From assembly GCF_900168195.1 (NCBI RefSeq), contig NZ_FUYX01000002.1, positions 255,501 through 319,500 on the forward strand: a stretch of 64,000 bases of DNA. The letters run 5' to 3'. Every line of letters starts with the position of its first letter. Within the stretch, counting starts at the first letter, position 1. The stretch comes from Allobosea thiooxidans (GTDB lineage: Bacteria > Pseudomonadota > Alphaproteobacteria > Rhizobiales > Beijerinckiaceae). The position numbers and the translations under genes were made by a program. The notes beneath the pieces are model-generated. The model ran no database searches. It was not told the origin of the DNA and worked only from the letters and a program-made list of their open reading frames with translations. Shown piece after piece: positions 25,909 through 33,666 of the stretch.

Positions 25909-26025
25909 GACCCGCTTCCTCACAATCGGCGCAAAGGGCGATGAGCCGGCAGAGCGGACGGGCACCGGGTGGCATCCAGCCTTCGGCCTTGCCGCGCGGA
26001 AGCCGAACACCGTGCCAGCACCATC

Positions 26026-26041
26026 TAATTATCATGTTAAT
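26026..26041. promoter_or_regulatory. AT-rich operator candidate upstream of hpaG
   Basis: TAATTATCATGTTAA (26026-26040) differs by one base from the core upstream of aapJ. It lies about 120 nt before the hpaG start. The 433-nt gap from 25909 to 26341 holds this site and the palindrome at 26261-26304 and is otherwise without recognised features. Confidence 0.55.
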
Positions 26042-26260
26042 AATCTGCGGGGCCGACCTGTCAACCAGGGGCCGCGGCTGTCCCGGGCGAATTCCGGCCG
26101 GCCGATGACGCGCAGCGGTCCGCGCGGGCTGAGGTTGGTGGCGGGGAGAGGAGAGGTGGTGTCGGGAGCCGCTCATGCATGCCGCGGCGCGGACGCATGT
26201 CGGCGCGCCGGATCGGCTTCGGCGGCGGGATGAGGGTCTGCCGATTTCACACGGAACCGG

Positions 26261-26304
26261 GCCGTCATCCCGGCTCTACGCTTCGCTCCGGCCGGGATGA
26301 CGGC
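26261..26304. repeat. Palindromic repeat with 14-bp arms
   Basis: GCCGTCATCCCGGC (26261-26274) and GCCGGGATGACGGC (26291-26304) are perfect complements around a 16-nt loop. It lies between the hpaG promoter and the stop of the polyol dehydrogenase, where it could also end the ugp-like operon. Confidence 0.75.
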
Positions 26305-26341
26305 GCAGTTCTGTGCAAAGTCAGTACGCTTTGGCGGGCGC

Positions 26342-27820
26342 TCAGCGCCCCTGCAGATAGTGGTCGAGGGCGGCGCGGGTGCCCCGGTTCCAGATCCTCT
26401 GCAGGCTCTGGCGGAATGCAGTGCGGAAGCGCTCGTCATCGGCCAGGTCGCCATAGATGTCGCGCATCCGGAGCCAGGCATCGGGCTCGGAACGCGCCAG
26501 CCGCGCCTGTTCCGTCAGCCGCCCCCAGCCCGGATCGTTCGGGGCGATGGGCTGGCCGCTTTCGGTCTCGCCATGGCAATAGCGGCACCAGAGGGCGCAG
26601 ATGAGGGCGAGCCCGTCGATCGGCCGCCCGGCGCGCAACGCGTCGCGCAGGGTGGGCAGGATGAATTTGGGCTGGCGATTGGAGCCGTCGAGGCAGAGCC
26701 GGCGGATGGTGTCGCCGATCTTGGGATTGGCGAAGCGGCGCTCGATCGTCTGCTTGTAGGCCGCGAGATCGGTATCGGGCACGGGCGGGACGAGCGGAAC
26801 GACCTCCTCGTCGAGCAGCGCCGAGAGAAAGCGGGCGATCTGTCCGTCCTGCATCGCCTCATGGACGAAATGGATGTCGAGCAGGCCGGCGGGGTAGGCG
26901 ATCGCCGCGTGCCCGCCATTGAGGATGCGGATCTTCATCAGTTCGAAGGGCGCGACATCGGCGACGAACTGCACGCCGACCTGCTCCAGCCGAGGCCGCC
27001 CGGCCGGAAAGCGATCCTCCAGCACCCATTGCCGGAAATCCTCGCAGAAGACCGGGCGCCGGTCGTCGATGCCGAAATCCTCGCGCAGGCTCCGCCTTTC
27101 GCGCTCCGAGGTCGCGGGCGTGATCCGGTCGACCATCGCGTCGGGAAAGGCGACGGCCTCGCGGATCCAGCGGGCATCGGCCGGATTGACCAGCTCGACC
27201 AGCCCGGCGACGGCGTTTTCGGCGACATGGCCATTGCCCGGCAGGTTGTCGCAGGACATCACCGTGAAGGGCGCGAGGCCGGCGGCGCGACGGCGTAGCA
27301 GCGCCGTTGCGATCAGGCCGAAGGCGGTCTTGGGGTCGGCAAGGCCGTCCGCGGCATCCGCCGCGATCTCGGGATGGCCGGCGTCGAAGGCCTGCGTCGC
27401 AGGGTCGACATAGTAGCCGCCCTCGGTCACCGTCAGCGAGACGATCCGCGTCCGCCCGTCGGTAAGCTGCCGCAGGATCGTGCCCCTGTCGGCGGGATCG
27501 ATGAAGCCGATCATCGCGCCGGTCACGCGCGCCCGGGCGGAGCTGGCCTCCTGTGCGACCACGGTGGTCAGGAAATCCTGAGCGGCGAGATCGCTGCCCA
27601 TCGCGGCGTCCTCGGCGCGCACGCCGGTGCCGAGGATCGCCCAATCCCGATCAAGCCCTGCCTCGAAGAGCTCGTCGAGATAGGCGGCCTGGTGGGCGCG
27701 GTGGAAATTGCCGATACCGAAATGGACGATGCCGGGGCTCAGCGTGTCGCGCCCGTAGCGCGGCACCGAGACCGGGCCCGCGATCCCGCCGAGACCGGCG
27801 CGCGAGAGGGCGACCGCCAT
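26342..27820 (-). CDS. Long-chain polyol (mannitol/arabitol) dehydrogenase
   Basis: 492 residues of the mannitol 2-dehydrogenase family. The N-terminal nucleotide-binding region contains IVHFGIGNFHRAHQAAYLDE, and the block TVTEGGYYVDP follows. The catalytic region shows SCDNLPGNGH, KIRILNGGHAAIAYPAGL (catalytic Lys and the NGGH segment) and RFANPKIGDTIRRLC. Members oxidise mannitol, D-arabitol, sorbitol or related acids with NAD. The ATG at 27820 lies 4 nt after the glycerophosphodiesterase stop. It is the last gene of the ugp-like operon. D-arabitol would give D-xylulose, the substrate of the xylulokinase 6 kb upstream, but the substrate is not proven. Confidence 0.88.
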   Translation of the reverse strand: MAVALSRAGLGGIAGPVSVPRYGRDTLSPGIVHFGIGNFHRAHQAAYLDELFEAGLDRDWAILGTGVRAEDAAMGSDLAAQDFLTTVVAQEASSARARVTGAMIGFIDPADRGTILRQLTDGRTRIVSLTVTEGGYYVDPATQAFDAGHPEIAADAADGLADPKTAFGLIATALLRRRAAGLAPFTVMSCDNLPGNGHVAENAVAGLVELVNPADARWIREAVAFPDAMVDRITPATSERERRSLREDFGIDDRRPVFCEDFRQWVLEDRFPAGRPRLEQVGVQFVADVAPFELMKIRILNGGHAAIAYPAGLLDIHFVHEAMQDGQIARFLSALLDEEVVPLVPPVPDTDLAAYKQTIERRFANPKIGDTIRRLCLDGSNRQPKFILPTLRDALRAGRPIDGLALICALWCRYCHGETESGQPIAPNDPGWGRLTEQARLARSEPDAWLRMRDIYGDLADDERFRTAFRQSLQRIWNRGTRAALDHYLQGR

Positions 27821-27824
27821 GGCG

Positions 27825-28565
27825 TCAGGCCGCTCTGGCAGCCATGAGCTGCAGGGCGAGGTCGGGCCGGTCGCTGGTGATCTGCGAGACCGGCTGACCG
27901 AGCCAGTAATCGAGCTCGCCGACCGTGTTCGGCACCCAGACGCCGAGCCTGTCACGGCCGACGATGCCGAGCGCACGATCGAGCGCGAAGCGCAGCAGCG
28001 ACTGCTCGACGGCGATGATGCAGCCGAGGTCGACGAAGCGCTGCAAGGTCCGGTCGACGCCGCCGAAGGCTTCGCAGGAACGCCGGTCGACCGAGGCGAG
28101 CCGGCGCATGCCCGGCGCCTTGGCCTTGATCTCCATGATGACCTCCGGGACGAAGCAGGTCAGTACCACGCGCGACGCCATCCTGCGGGCCTCGACCAGC
28201 GCGATCACCTTCTCGAGCAGGCCCGGATAGGGATTGCCGAAGGCGTCCATCTTCATCTCGACCTCGAGCTCGATGCCGGTGGGCGCGAAGACGTCGAGCA
28301 CCTCCGCCAGGGTCGGGATCGTTTCGCCGAGCGTGTCGGCGAGCCGGACCCGGCCGAGCGCCTCGCGCGAGAGCTGCCCGACCGGGCCCTTGTGATCGGT
28401 GGTTCGGTCGAGCAGCGGGTCGTGGATGACCATGATCTCGCCGTCAGCGGAGAGATGCACGTCGAGCTCGACCGCGTCGACCTTCAGCCCGCAGACATTG
28501 CGGAAGCCGCTGAGGCTGTTCTCCGCCCAGATGTTGCGCGCGCCGCGATGTCCGATGATCCGCAT
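27825..28565 (-). CDS. Glycerophosphodiester phosphodiesterase (GDPD/UgpQ-like)
   Basis: 246 residues. The N-terminal catalytic motif is MRIIGHRGARNIWAENS (H6 and R7), followed by the acid pair and loop VDAVELDVHLSADGEIMVIHD, the usual GDPD metal and catalytic site. IELEVEMKM provides further conserved acids. There is no signal peptide, so the enzyme is cytoplasmic and works after import. It hydrolyses glycerophosphodiesters to glycerol 3-phosphate and an alcohol. It sits between ugpE and the polyol dehydrogenase, which suggests that the released alcohol may be a polyol. Confidence 0.9.
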   Translation of the reverse strand: MRIIGHRGARNIWAENSLSGFRNVCGLKVDAVELDVHLSADGEIMVIHDPLLDRTTDHKGPVGQLSREALGRVRLADTLGETIPTLAEVLDVFAPTGIELEVEMKMDAFGNPYPGLLEKVIALVEARRMASRVVLTCFVPEVIMEIKAKAPGMRRLASVDRRSCEAFGGVDRTLQRFVDLGCIIAVEQSLLRFALDRALGIVGRDRLGVWVPNTVGELDYWLGQPVSQITSDRPDLALQLMAARAA

Positions 28566-28593
28566 GATGGGAAGCCCTGCCGGTGATGGTTCG

Positions 28594-29484
28594 CTATTTG
28601 CCGCTGTCGACCAGGCCCTTCACGAACCAGCGCTGGAGCAGCAGGATCACGAGGGTGGGTGGCAGCATGGTCAGGAAGGCCGCGTTCATCAGCACGTGCC
28701 AGGTCGGCAGCGAGTCGCTCTGCGGCATCAGCTTCTTCAACCCGATGACGGCGTTGGCCATGGCGGGCTCGGTGGTGAGCAGCAGCGGCCAGAGATACTG
28801 GTTCCAGCCCATCAGGAAGAGGATGATCGCCAGCGCCACGATGTTGGAGCGCGAGAGCGGCAGCAGGATCAGGCGGAAGAACTGCCAGGGCGTGGCGCCG
28901 TCGATGCGGGCGGCCTCGCAGAGCTCGTCCGGCACGGTCAGGAAGAATTGGCGGAAGAGGAAGGTCGCCGTGGCGGAGGCGATCAGCGGCAGGATCAGGC
29001 CGGAATAGGTGTTGACCAGGTTCCAGTCGAGATCGACCAGCGCCTGGACGCCGAGCCAGGAACCGAGAAGATTCAGCGGCAGCGCGACATTCGCCGCCGA
29101 TTCATAGGTCGGCACGATGCGCACCTCGATCGGCAGCATCAGCGACATGAAGATCAGCCAGAACACGGTCATCCGGAAGGGAAAGCGGAAATAGGTGACG
29201 GCGAAGGCGGCGATCACCGAGACCGCCAGCTTCCCGATGGTGATGCCCGAGGCGATGATGAAGGAGTTCAGCAGCAGCCGGCCGAAATTGGCGCTGTCGA
29301 GCACCGTCCGCACATTGGTGAAGAACTGGTCGCCCGGCAGCCAGGACATCGGCACCCGCATGATCTCCTGCTGCGAGAGCGAGCCGGTGACGAAGACGAA
29401 ATAGATCGGCAGGCAGACGAGGGCCGCGCCCGCCAGCAGGATGAGATGGCAGACGAAATCGATGATGGGGGTGCGCTCGTTCAT
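28594..29484 (-). CDS. ugpE: Ugp-type ABC transporter permease (UgpE-like)
   Basis: 296 residues with six membrane segments. The order and content match UgpE: SLSQQEIMRVPMSWLPGDQF, LPIEVRIVPTYESAANVALP, the EAA loop ELCEAARIDGATPWQFFRLI, and FLMGWNQYLWPLLLTTEPAM. It pairs with the UgpA-like protein to form the channel. The start lies 10 nt after the ugpA stop. Confidence 0.9.
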   Translation of the reverse strand: MNERTPIIDFVCHLILLAGAALVCLPIYFVFVTGSLSQQEIMRVPMSWLPGDQFFTNVRTVLDSANFGRLLLNSFIIASGITIGKLAVSVIAAFAVTYFRFPFRMTVFWLIFMSLMLPIEVRIVPTYESAANVALPLNLLGSWLGVQALVDLDWNLVNTYSGLILPLIASATATFLFRQFFLTVPDELCEAARIDGATPWQFFRLILLPLSRSNIVALAIILFLMGWNQYLWPLLLTTEPAMANAVIGLKKLMPQSDSLPTWHVLMNAAFLTMLPPTLVILLLQRWFVKGLVDSGK

Positions 29485-29494
29485 CGCTCGCCCC

Positions 29495-30499
29495 CTAGAC
29501 GCTGTAGTTGACGCGCCGCTCGATGAAGCGGAACTGCGCGAAGGTGAGGAGCAGCGCCAGGGCCATCAGCACGACCGATTGCGCGGCCGACGAGCCGAGA
29601 TCGAGCGTGACGAAGCCGTCCTGATAGACCTTGTAGACCAGGATCGAGGTCGCCCCGGCCGGGCCGCCGCGCGTCGTGGCGTCGACGATGGCGAAGGTCT
29701 CGAACAACCCGTAGACGAAGTTGATCACCACCAGGAAGAACAGCGTCGGCGCGATCATCGGCAGCGAGATGCGCAGGAAGCGCTGGATCGGCCCGGCGCC
29801 GTCGAGATAGGCGGATTCGAGCAGCGAGTGCGGGACCGAGAGCAGCGCGGCGACGAGGAAGATGTAGTTGTAGCAGATATGCTTCCACGACGCCGCCATC
29901 ACGATCAGCGCGAGTGCATGCCAGGCGTTGCGGTTCGGATCCCAGTCGAAGCCGATGCCCTGGAGCATGTGCGCCACCGGCCCGACGCGCGGATTGAAGA
30001 GGAAGGCGAGCATGATGCCGGCGATCGCGGGGGCGATCGCGTAGGGCAGGAGCAGGATCGTGCGGTAGGCGCCGCGTCCGCGCAGGATGTGGTTCGAGGC
30101 GAAGGCCAGCAGCAGCGCGAGCGAGAGCGTCAGCAGGTTCTGCGCGAGGGTGAAGATCAGCGTCACCTGCACGGAGGACCAGTAGACGCCGCTGCCGAAC
30201 AGCCGCGTGAAATTCTGGAACCCGACCCATTGCGTCGTCGCGCCGAAGGGGTCGGTGAGCTGGAAGGCCTGGATCAGCGCCCTGATCGAGGGAATGAAGA
30301 AGAATAGCAGCAGGATGAAGAGCTGCGGCGCCAGCAGCCAGAAGGGCAGGTGCCAATCCCTGAAATGAGCGCGCTTCAGCCCGCTCTCGGCCCCGCCCTC
30401 CGCCGCGGCACGAGCCGGGCGGCGCCGCAGCGGCCAGCGCAGGCGCAAACCGCCTCCGCCGGCCGCAACGGGCAGGTCCGCCACGCTACTTCTTGCCTG
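29495..30499 (-). CDS. ugpA: Ugp-type ABC transporter permease (UgpA-like)
   Basis: 334 residues, about 40 longer than E. coli UgpA because of an Arg- and Ala-rich N-terminal tail before the first membrane segment (WLLAPQLFILLLFFF). Core blocks are PFGATTQWVGFQNFTRLF, LLPYAIAPAIAGIMLAFLFN and the EAA-type loop SLLESAYLDGAGPIQRF. The ATG at 30499 overlaps the end of ugpB by 14 nt; a GTG at 30481, just after the ugpB stop, is an alternative and would shorten the tail. Confidence 0.88.
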   Translation of the reverse strand, partial: QARSSVADLPVAAGGGGLRLRWPLRRRPARAAAEGGAESGLKRAHFRDWHLPFWLLAPQLFILLLFFFIPSIRALIQAFQLTDPFGATTQWVGFQNFTRLFGSGVYWSSVQVTLIFTLAQNLLTLSLALLLAFASNHILRGRGAYRTILLLPYAIAPAIAGIMLAFLFNPRVGPVAHMLQGIGFDWDPNRNAWHALALIVMAASWKHICYNYIFLVAALLSVPHSLLESAYLDGAGPIQRFLRISLPMIAPTLFFLVVINFVYGLFETFAIVDATTRGGPAGATSILVYKVYQDGFVTLDLGSSAAQSVVLMALALLLTFAQFRFIERRVNYSV

Positions 30500-31799
30500 C
30501 ATTGAGCTGCTCGTAGCGGCGCAGCGCCTCATTGCCGCGGGAAACCGCGTCATCGAGCGCCTGCTGCACGGGCTTGCGACCGAGGAAGGCGGCCGAGACC
30601 TCTTCCATGATCGCGACGTTGATCTGGTTGCTGTTGCCGATGCGGAAGCCCAGCGAATTGTCGCTCGGGGTGCCGCGCATCAGCTGGACGACCGCGATCT
30701 CGCGCGTCGGGTTCTTGTCGTAATAGCCCTGCGCCTTGGCGGCCTCGTAGGCGGCAGTGGTGACGGGCACGTAGCCGGTCGCCTGGTGCCACCAGACCTG
30801 GGTATCGGTCCGGGCGAGGAAATCGTAGAAGGCGGCGATCGCCTTGTACTTCTCCGGCGAATGGCCCTTCAGCGTCCAGAGCGCGGCGCCGCCGATGACG
30901 CTGTTCTTCGGGGTGACGCCCTGTTCATAGGGCAGCCCGGTCGCGTTCCAGTCGAACTTGGCGGCAGCGACAACCGCGGCATGGGAGGCGGTCGAGGCGA
31001 TGATCGTCGAGCATTCGCCGGAGGTGAAGAGCTGGATCGGGATGACGCCCTGCCCGGCGATCTGCATCGCGCCGGAGGTGATCAGCCGCTTCATCCGCTC
31101 GACCTGGCCGACGAGCTTGCCCTTGTTGAAGACGAAATTCGTGTCGAGCCCGTCCATCCCGTTGCGCTTGGTCGCGTAGGGGATGTCGTTCACGGCGCTG
31201 TAGTTCTCGAGGAAGCTCCACTCGTAGTCGCCGGGGAGCACCATCGCGCATTTCGAGACGCCCTTGGCCTTGATCGCCTCGAGTTGCGGCTCGAGCTCCT
31301 GCCAGGTCGCACCCGGCTTGTCGAAGCCGGCCGCTTTGAAGTGGTCGCGGTTGTAGAACAGGATCGGCGTCGAGGAATTGAACGGCATCGCCTGCAGCTT
31401 GCCGTCGATGGCGTAGTAGCTGACGACCGGGGCGATATATTTCGCGACGTCGATCGGGCGGCCCTGCTGGGCCATCAAATCGCTGGTCGAGATGATCGCG
31501 CCCGAATTGACCATGGTCAGGAAAGAGCGCTCGTTCGACTGTACGATCTCGGGCTGGCGCTTGGCCCGGTAGGCTGCGATCGTGCCGTTCAGCACCTCGT
31601 CATAGGTGCCCTTGCCGATCGCCTTGACGACGTAATCCTTCTGCGAGTCGTTGAACTTCTTCACCAACTCGTCGACCCGCTCGCCGAGCGCGCCGCTCAT
31701 CGCGTGCCAGAATTCGATCTCGGTCGCCGCCTGGACGGCGGATACTCCCGCCAGGAGCAAGGCGCCAGCACCCGCGAGCGCACCAAAGAAAGGTCGCAT
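30486..31799 (-). CDS. ugpB: Ugp-type periplasmic binding protein (glycerol-3-phosphate / glycerophosphodiester)
   Basis: 437 residues. A Sec signal peptide (residues 1-24) is followed by TEIEFWHAMSGALGERVDEL. The line of UgpB landmarks includes KGTYDEVLNGTIAAYRAKRQ, AMPFNSSTPILFYNRD, ENYSAVNDIPYATKRNGMDG, IGGAALWTLKG and WWHQATGYVPVT. E. coli UgpB binds glycerol 3-phosphate and glycerophosphodiesters. It is the first gene of an operon with ugpA, ugpE, GDPD and polyol dehydrogenase, but no ATP-binding gene; the only UgpC-like ATPase is at 42395-43582. Paired palindromes sit just upstream. Confidence 0.92.
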   Translation of the reverse strand: MRPFFGALAGAGALLLAGVSAVQAATEIEFWHAMSGALGERVDELVKKFNDSQKDYVVKAIGKGTYDEVLNGTIAAYRAKRQPEIVQSNERSFLTMVNSGAIISTSDLMAQQGRPIDVAKYIAPVVSYYAIDGKLQAMPFNSSTPILFYNRDHFKAAGFDKPGATWQELEPQLEAIKAKGVSKCAMVLPGDYEWSFLENYSAVNDIPYATKRNGMDGLDTNFVFNKGKLVGQVERMKRLITSGAMQIAGQGVIPIQLFTSGECSTIIASTASHAAVVAAAKFDWNATGLPYEQGVTPKNSVIGGAALWTLKGHSPEKYKAIAAFYDFLARTDTQVWWHQATGYVPVTTAAYEAAKAQGYYDKNPTREIAVVQLMRGTPSDNSLGFRIGNSNQINVAIMEEVSAAFLGRKPVQQALDDAVSRGNEALRRYEQLNAGKK

Positions 31800-31825
31800 T
31801 CAAAGCCTCCCTCATGAAATTTATA

Positions 31826-31859
31826 CGAGCATATGCTCTTGATTGAAGCATATGCTCGC
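31826..31859. promoter_or_regulatory. Double palindromic operator upstream of ugpB
   Basis: GAGCATATGCTC (31827-31838) is a perfect 12-bp palindrome, and a second one, AGCATATGCTCG, is centred 19 bp away (core 31848-31855). The whole 34-bp block is itself nearly symmetrical. It lies 27 nt upstream of the ugpB start. A related pair with the same 19-bp centre spacing lies before the HAD gene (33608-33638). The SorC-type regulator encoded at 31962-32909 is the likely binder. Confidence 0.7.
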
Positions 31860-31961
31860 ACACTGGCTTCTTATGTCAACTGTGGGTGACGAACGCATGA
31901 CAGTGCCGCCGGCACCGTGCCGGCGGGGCGTGAAGGTCGGAGAAGGCGGAGTTGGGCCGGC

Positions 31962-32909
31962 TCAGCCGGCAAGGAGCGCCCGCGCAGTGTCCTCGTCGGT
32001 GACGAGGCCGTTGATGATCCGCCCGCGCAGCGCGGCGCGCAGGGGGGCGACCTTGGCCGGGCCCTGGCCGATGCAGATGCGCAGGCGGTCGCTGCCAGGC
32101 TCGGGCGGCACGCTCGTCACGCGCAGATTGGTGCCGCGGTCGAGCAACCGGCCCTCGGCGTCGAAGACCCAGCCCGTGACCTCGCCGACGGCGCCATGGC
32201 GGACCATTTCGAGCAGCTCGCTGCGCGTCATGAAGCCGTCCCGATAGAGCACGGCATCGTCGCCGATCTGGCTGATGCCCATCAGCCAGAGATCGGCCTC
32301 GCCGGCGATGGCGCGGATGCGTCGGATCGACTCGATCTCGATCAGCTGGGCCCGTTCCTCGGGGCTCGAGACATAGAGCGGCAGCGGCATCGGAAAATGC
32401 TGCGCCTTGGTGATCTCGGCGAGCTTGACCAGCGTGTCGAAGGGGCTCGCCGAGCCGTCGGGCGAGATCGTCCCCACCAGCGAGACGAGCCGGTGCAGCG
32501 GGCATGACATCGGCGACACCCGTTCGATGCTGGCGCGCATCGAGCGCCCGGTGCCGAGCGCCATCACCAGCGATTTACGCGAGCGCAGCCAGCGTTCGAT
32601 CAGCACGCCGCCGAGCGAGGCGACGCCGGATGCCGCGGTCTCGCCGGAGCCGTCGGACGGGGCGATGTCGCAATGCTGCAGCTCGAAGCGGTCGCGCAGG
32701 CGCGCGGCGAGTTCCATGCAGCTGCTGATCGGGTGGTTCATGTGAAAGCTGATCAGGCCTTCGCTGCGGCAGAGCGAGACGAGGCGCTGTGCGGCCGGGC
32801 GCGAGATGTTCAGTGTCTGCGCGATGTCGTCCTGCGTGCGCCCGGCGATGTAGTAGAGCCAGCCGGCGCGGGCGGCATCGTCGAGGCGGGTGTTGTCGCT
32901 GTCGGCCAT
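31962..32909 (-). CDS. SorC/DeoR-type sugar-binding transcriptional regulator
   Basis: 315 residues. An N-terminal helix-turn-helix (AWLYYIAGRTQDDIAQTLNI-type, with SRPAAQRLVSLCRSEGLI as recognition region) is followed by the sugar-phosphate-binding effector domain of the SorC family: VMALGTGRSMRASIERV, SLVGTISPDGSASPFD, WLMGISQIGDDA and GEVTGWVFDAEG. Members respond to phosphorylated sugars or polyols. The start lies 6 nt after the HAD gene, so both are co-transcribed and likely autoregulated through the site at 33608-33638. The ugpB operon next to it carries the same kind of operator. Confidence 0.9.
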   Translation of the reverse strand: MADSDNTRLDDAARAGWLYYIAGRTQDDIAQTLNISRPAAQRLVSLCRSEGLISFHMNHPISSCMELAARLRDRFELQHCDIAPSDGSGETAASGVASLGGVLIERWLRSRKSLVMALGTGRSMRASIERVSPMSCPLHRLVSLVGTISPDGSASPFDTLVKLAEITKAQHFPMPLPLYVSSPEERAQLIEIESIRRIRAIAGEADLWLMGISQIGDDAVLYRDGFMTRSELLEMVRHGAVGEVTGWVFDAEGRLLDRGTNLRVTSVPPEPGSDRLRICIGQGPAKVAPLRAALRGRIINGLVTDEDTARALLAG

Positions 32910-32915
32910 GACGCG

Positions 32916-33590
32916 TCAGCCGGCCGCAGCGGGCAGGGCGAATTCGTGCCAGGAGCCGAGCAGCCGGTCGGCGCCGGCCGCGACCAGGGCGCTGCGCTGG
33001 TCGAGCACGGCGAAATGGCTGCCTGCCGTCAGTCCGTAGACGGTCATCCCGGCCGCCTTGGCGGCCATGACGCCGCTGACGCTGTCCTCGATCACGAGGC
33101 AGCGCTCGGGCGCCGCGCCGCGCTCCCGGGCCGCGAGCAGGAAGAGATCCGGGGCGGGCTTGCCGCGTGCGACGCGGGTGGTGCTGAAGATGCGGCCAGC
33201 GAACAGGTCCCAGAGGCCGGTATGGCGCAGGCAGTGCTCGATGCGCTCCTCGTCGCTCGATGAGGCGACGCAGTAATCGGTGCCGAAGGCGGTCACTGCC
33301 GCGCGAACGCCGGAGACCGGTTCCAGCGCCGCGCTGAAAGCGGAGAAGAGCCGCGTCCGCCAGTCCTGCCTGAAGCTCTCCGGGGCCGGGCGGCCGGTCA
33401 TTCTCTCATAGTCCTCGACGACGGCGCTGGCCGGGCGCCCGAGATAGCGCCGCATCACCGTTTCCAGATCATAATCCGGATCCAGAGGCGAGAGAATATC
33501 GACGAGGGTGCGGCAGCTGATCGTCTCGCTGTCGACGAGGACGCCGTCGCAATCGAGGATGATCAGGTCGAAGCGCGGATCGGGAGCCAT
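32916..33590 (-). CDS. HAD-superfamily sugar/polyol-phosphate phosphatase
   Basis: 224 residues of HAD subfamily IA. Motif I is LIILDCDGVLVDSE with the two catalytic Asp, motif II is VASSSDEE, motif III is GKPAPDLFLLAARERG, and motif IV is CLVIEDSVSGVMAAKAAGM. A cap domain follows motif I. Such enzymes dephosphorylate sugar phosphates, polyol phosphates or phosphoglycolate. The ATG at 33590 is close behind the operator 33608-33638. It is co-transcribed with the SorC regulator, so it may act on a product of the ugp-like import route. Confidence 0.88.
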   Translation of the reverse strand: MAPDPRFDLIILDCDGVLVDSETISCRTLVDILSPLDPDYDLETVMRRYLGRPASAVVEDYERMTGRPAPESFRQDWRTRLFSAFSAALEPVSGVRAAVTAFGTDYCVASSSDEERIEHCLRHTGLWDLFAGRIFSTTRVARGKPAPDLFLLAARERGAAPERCLVIEDSVSGVMAAKAAGMTVYGLTAGSHFAVLDQRSALVAAGADRLLGSWHEFALPAAAG

Positions 33591-33607
33591 CAGACAGCAA
33601 GAATCCT

Positions 33608-33638
33608 GAACGAATGCTCCAGTCAAGAGCATTCGCTC
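33608..33638. promoter_or_regulatory. Double palindromic operator upstream of the HAD-sorC unit
   Basis: GAACGAATGCTC (33608-33619) and GAGCATTCGCTC (33627-33638) are two quasi-palindromes whose centres are 19 bp apart, and CGAATGCTC and GAGCATTCG form a perfect 9-bp dyad with a 7-nt spacer. Both 12-mers resemble the GAGCATATGCTC palindromes before ugpB. It lies 17 nt upstream of the HAD start. Confidence 0.65.
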
Positions 33639-33666
33639 GAATTCTGTCAATCGCGTTCTCCGGCGC

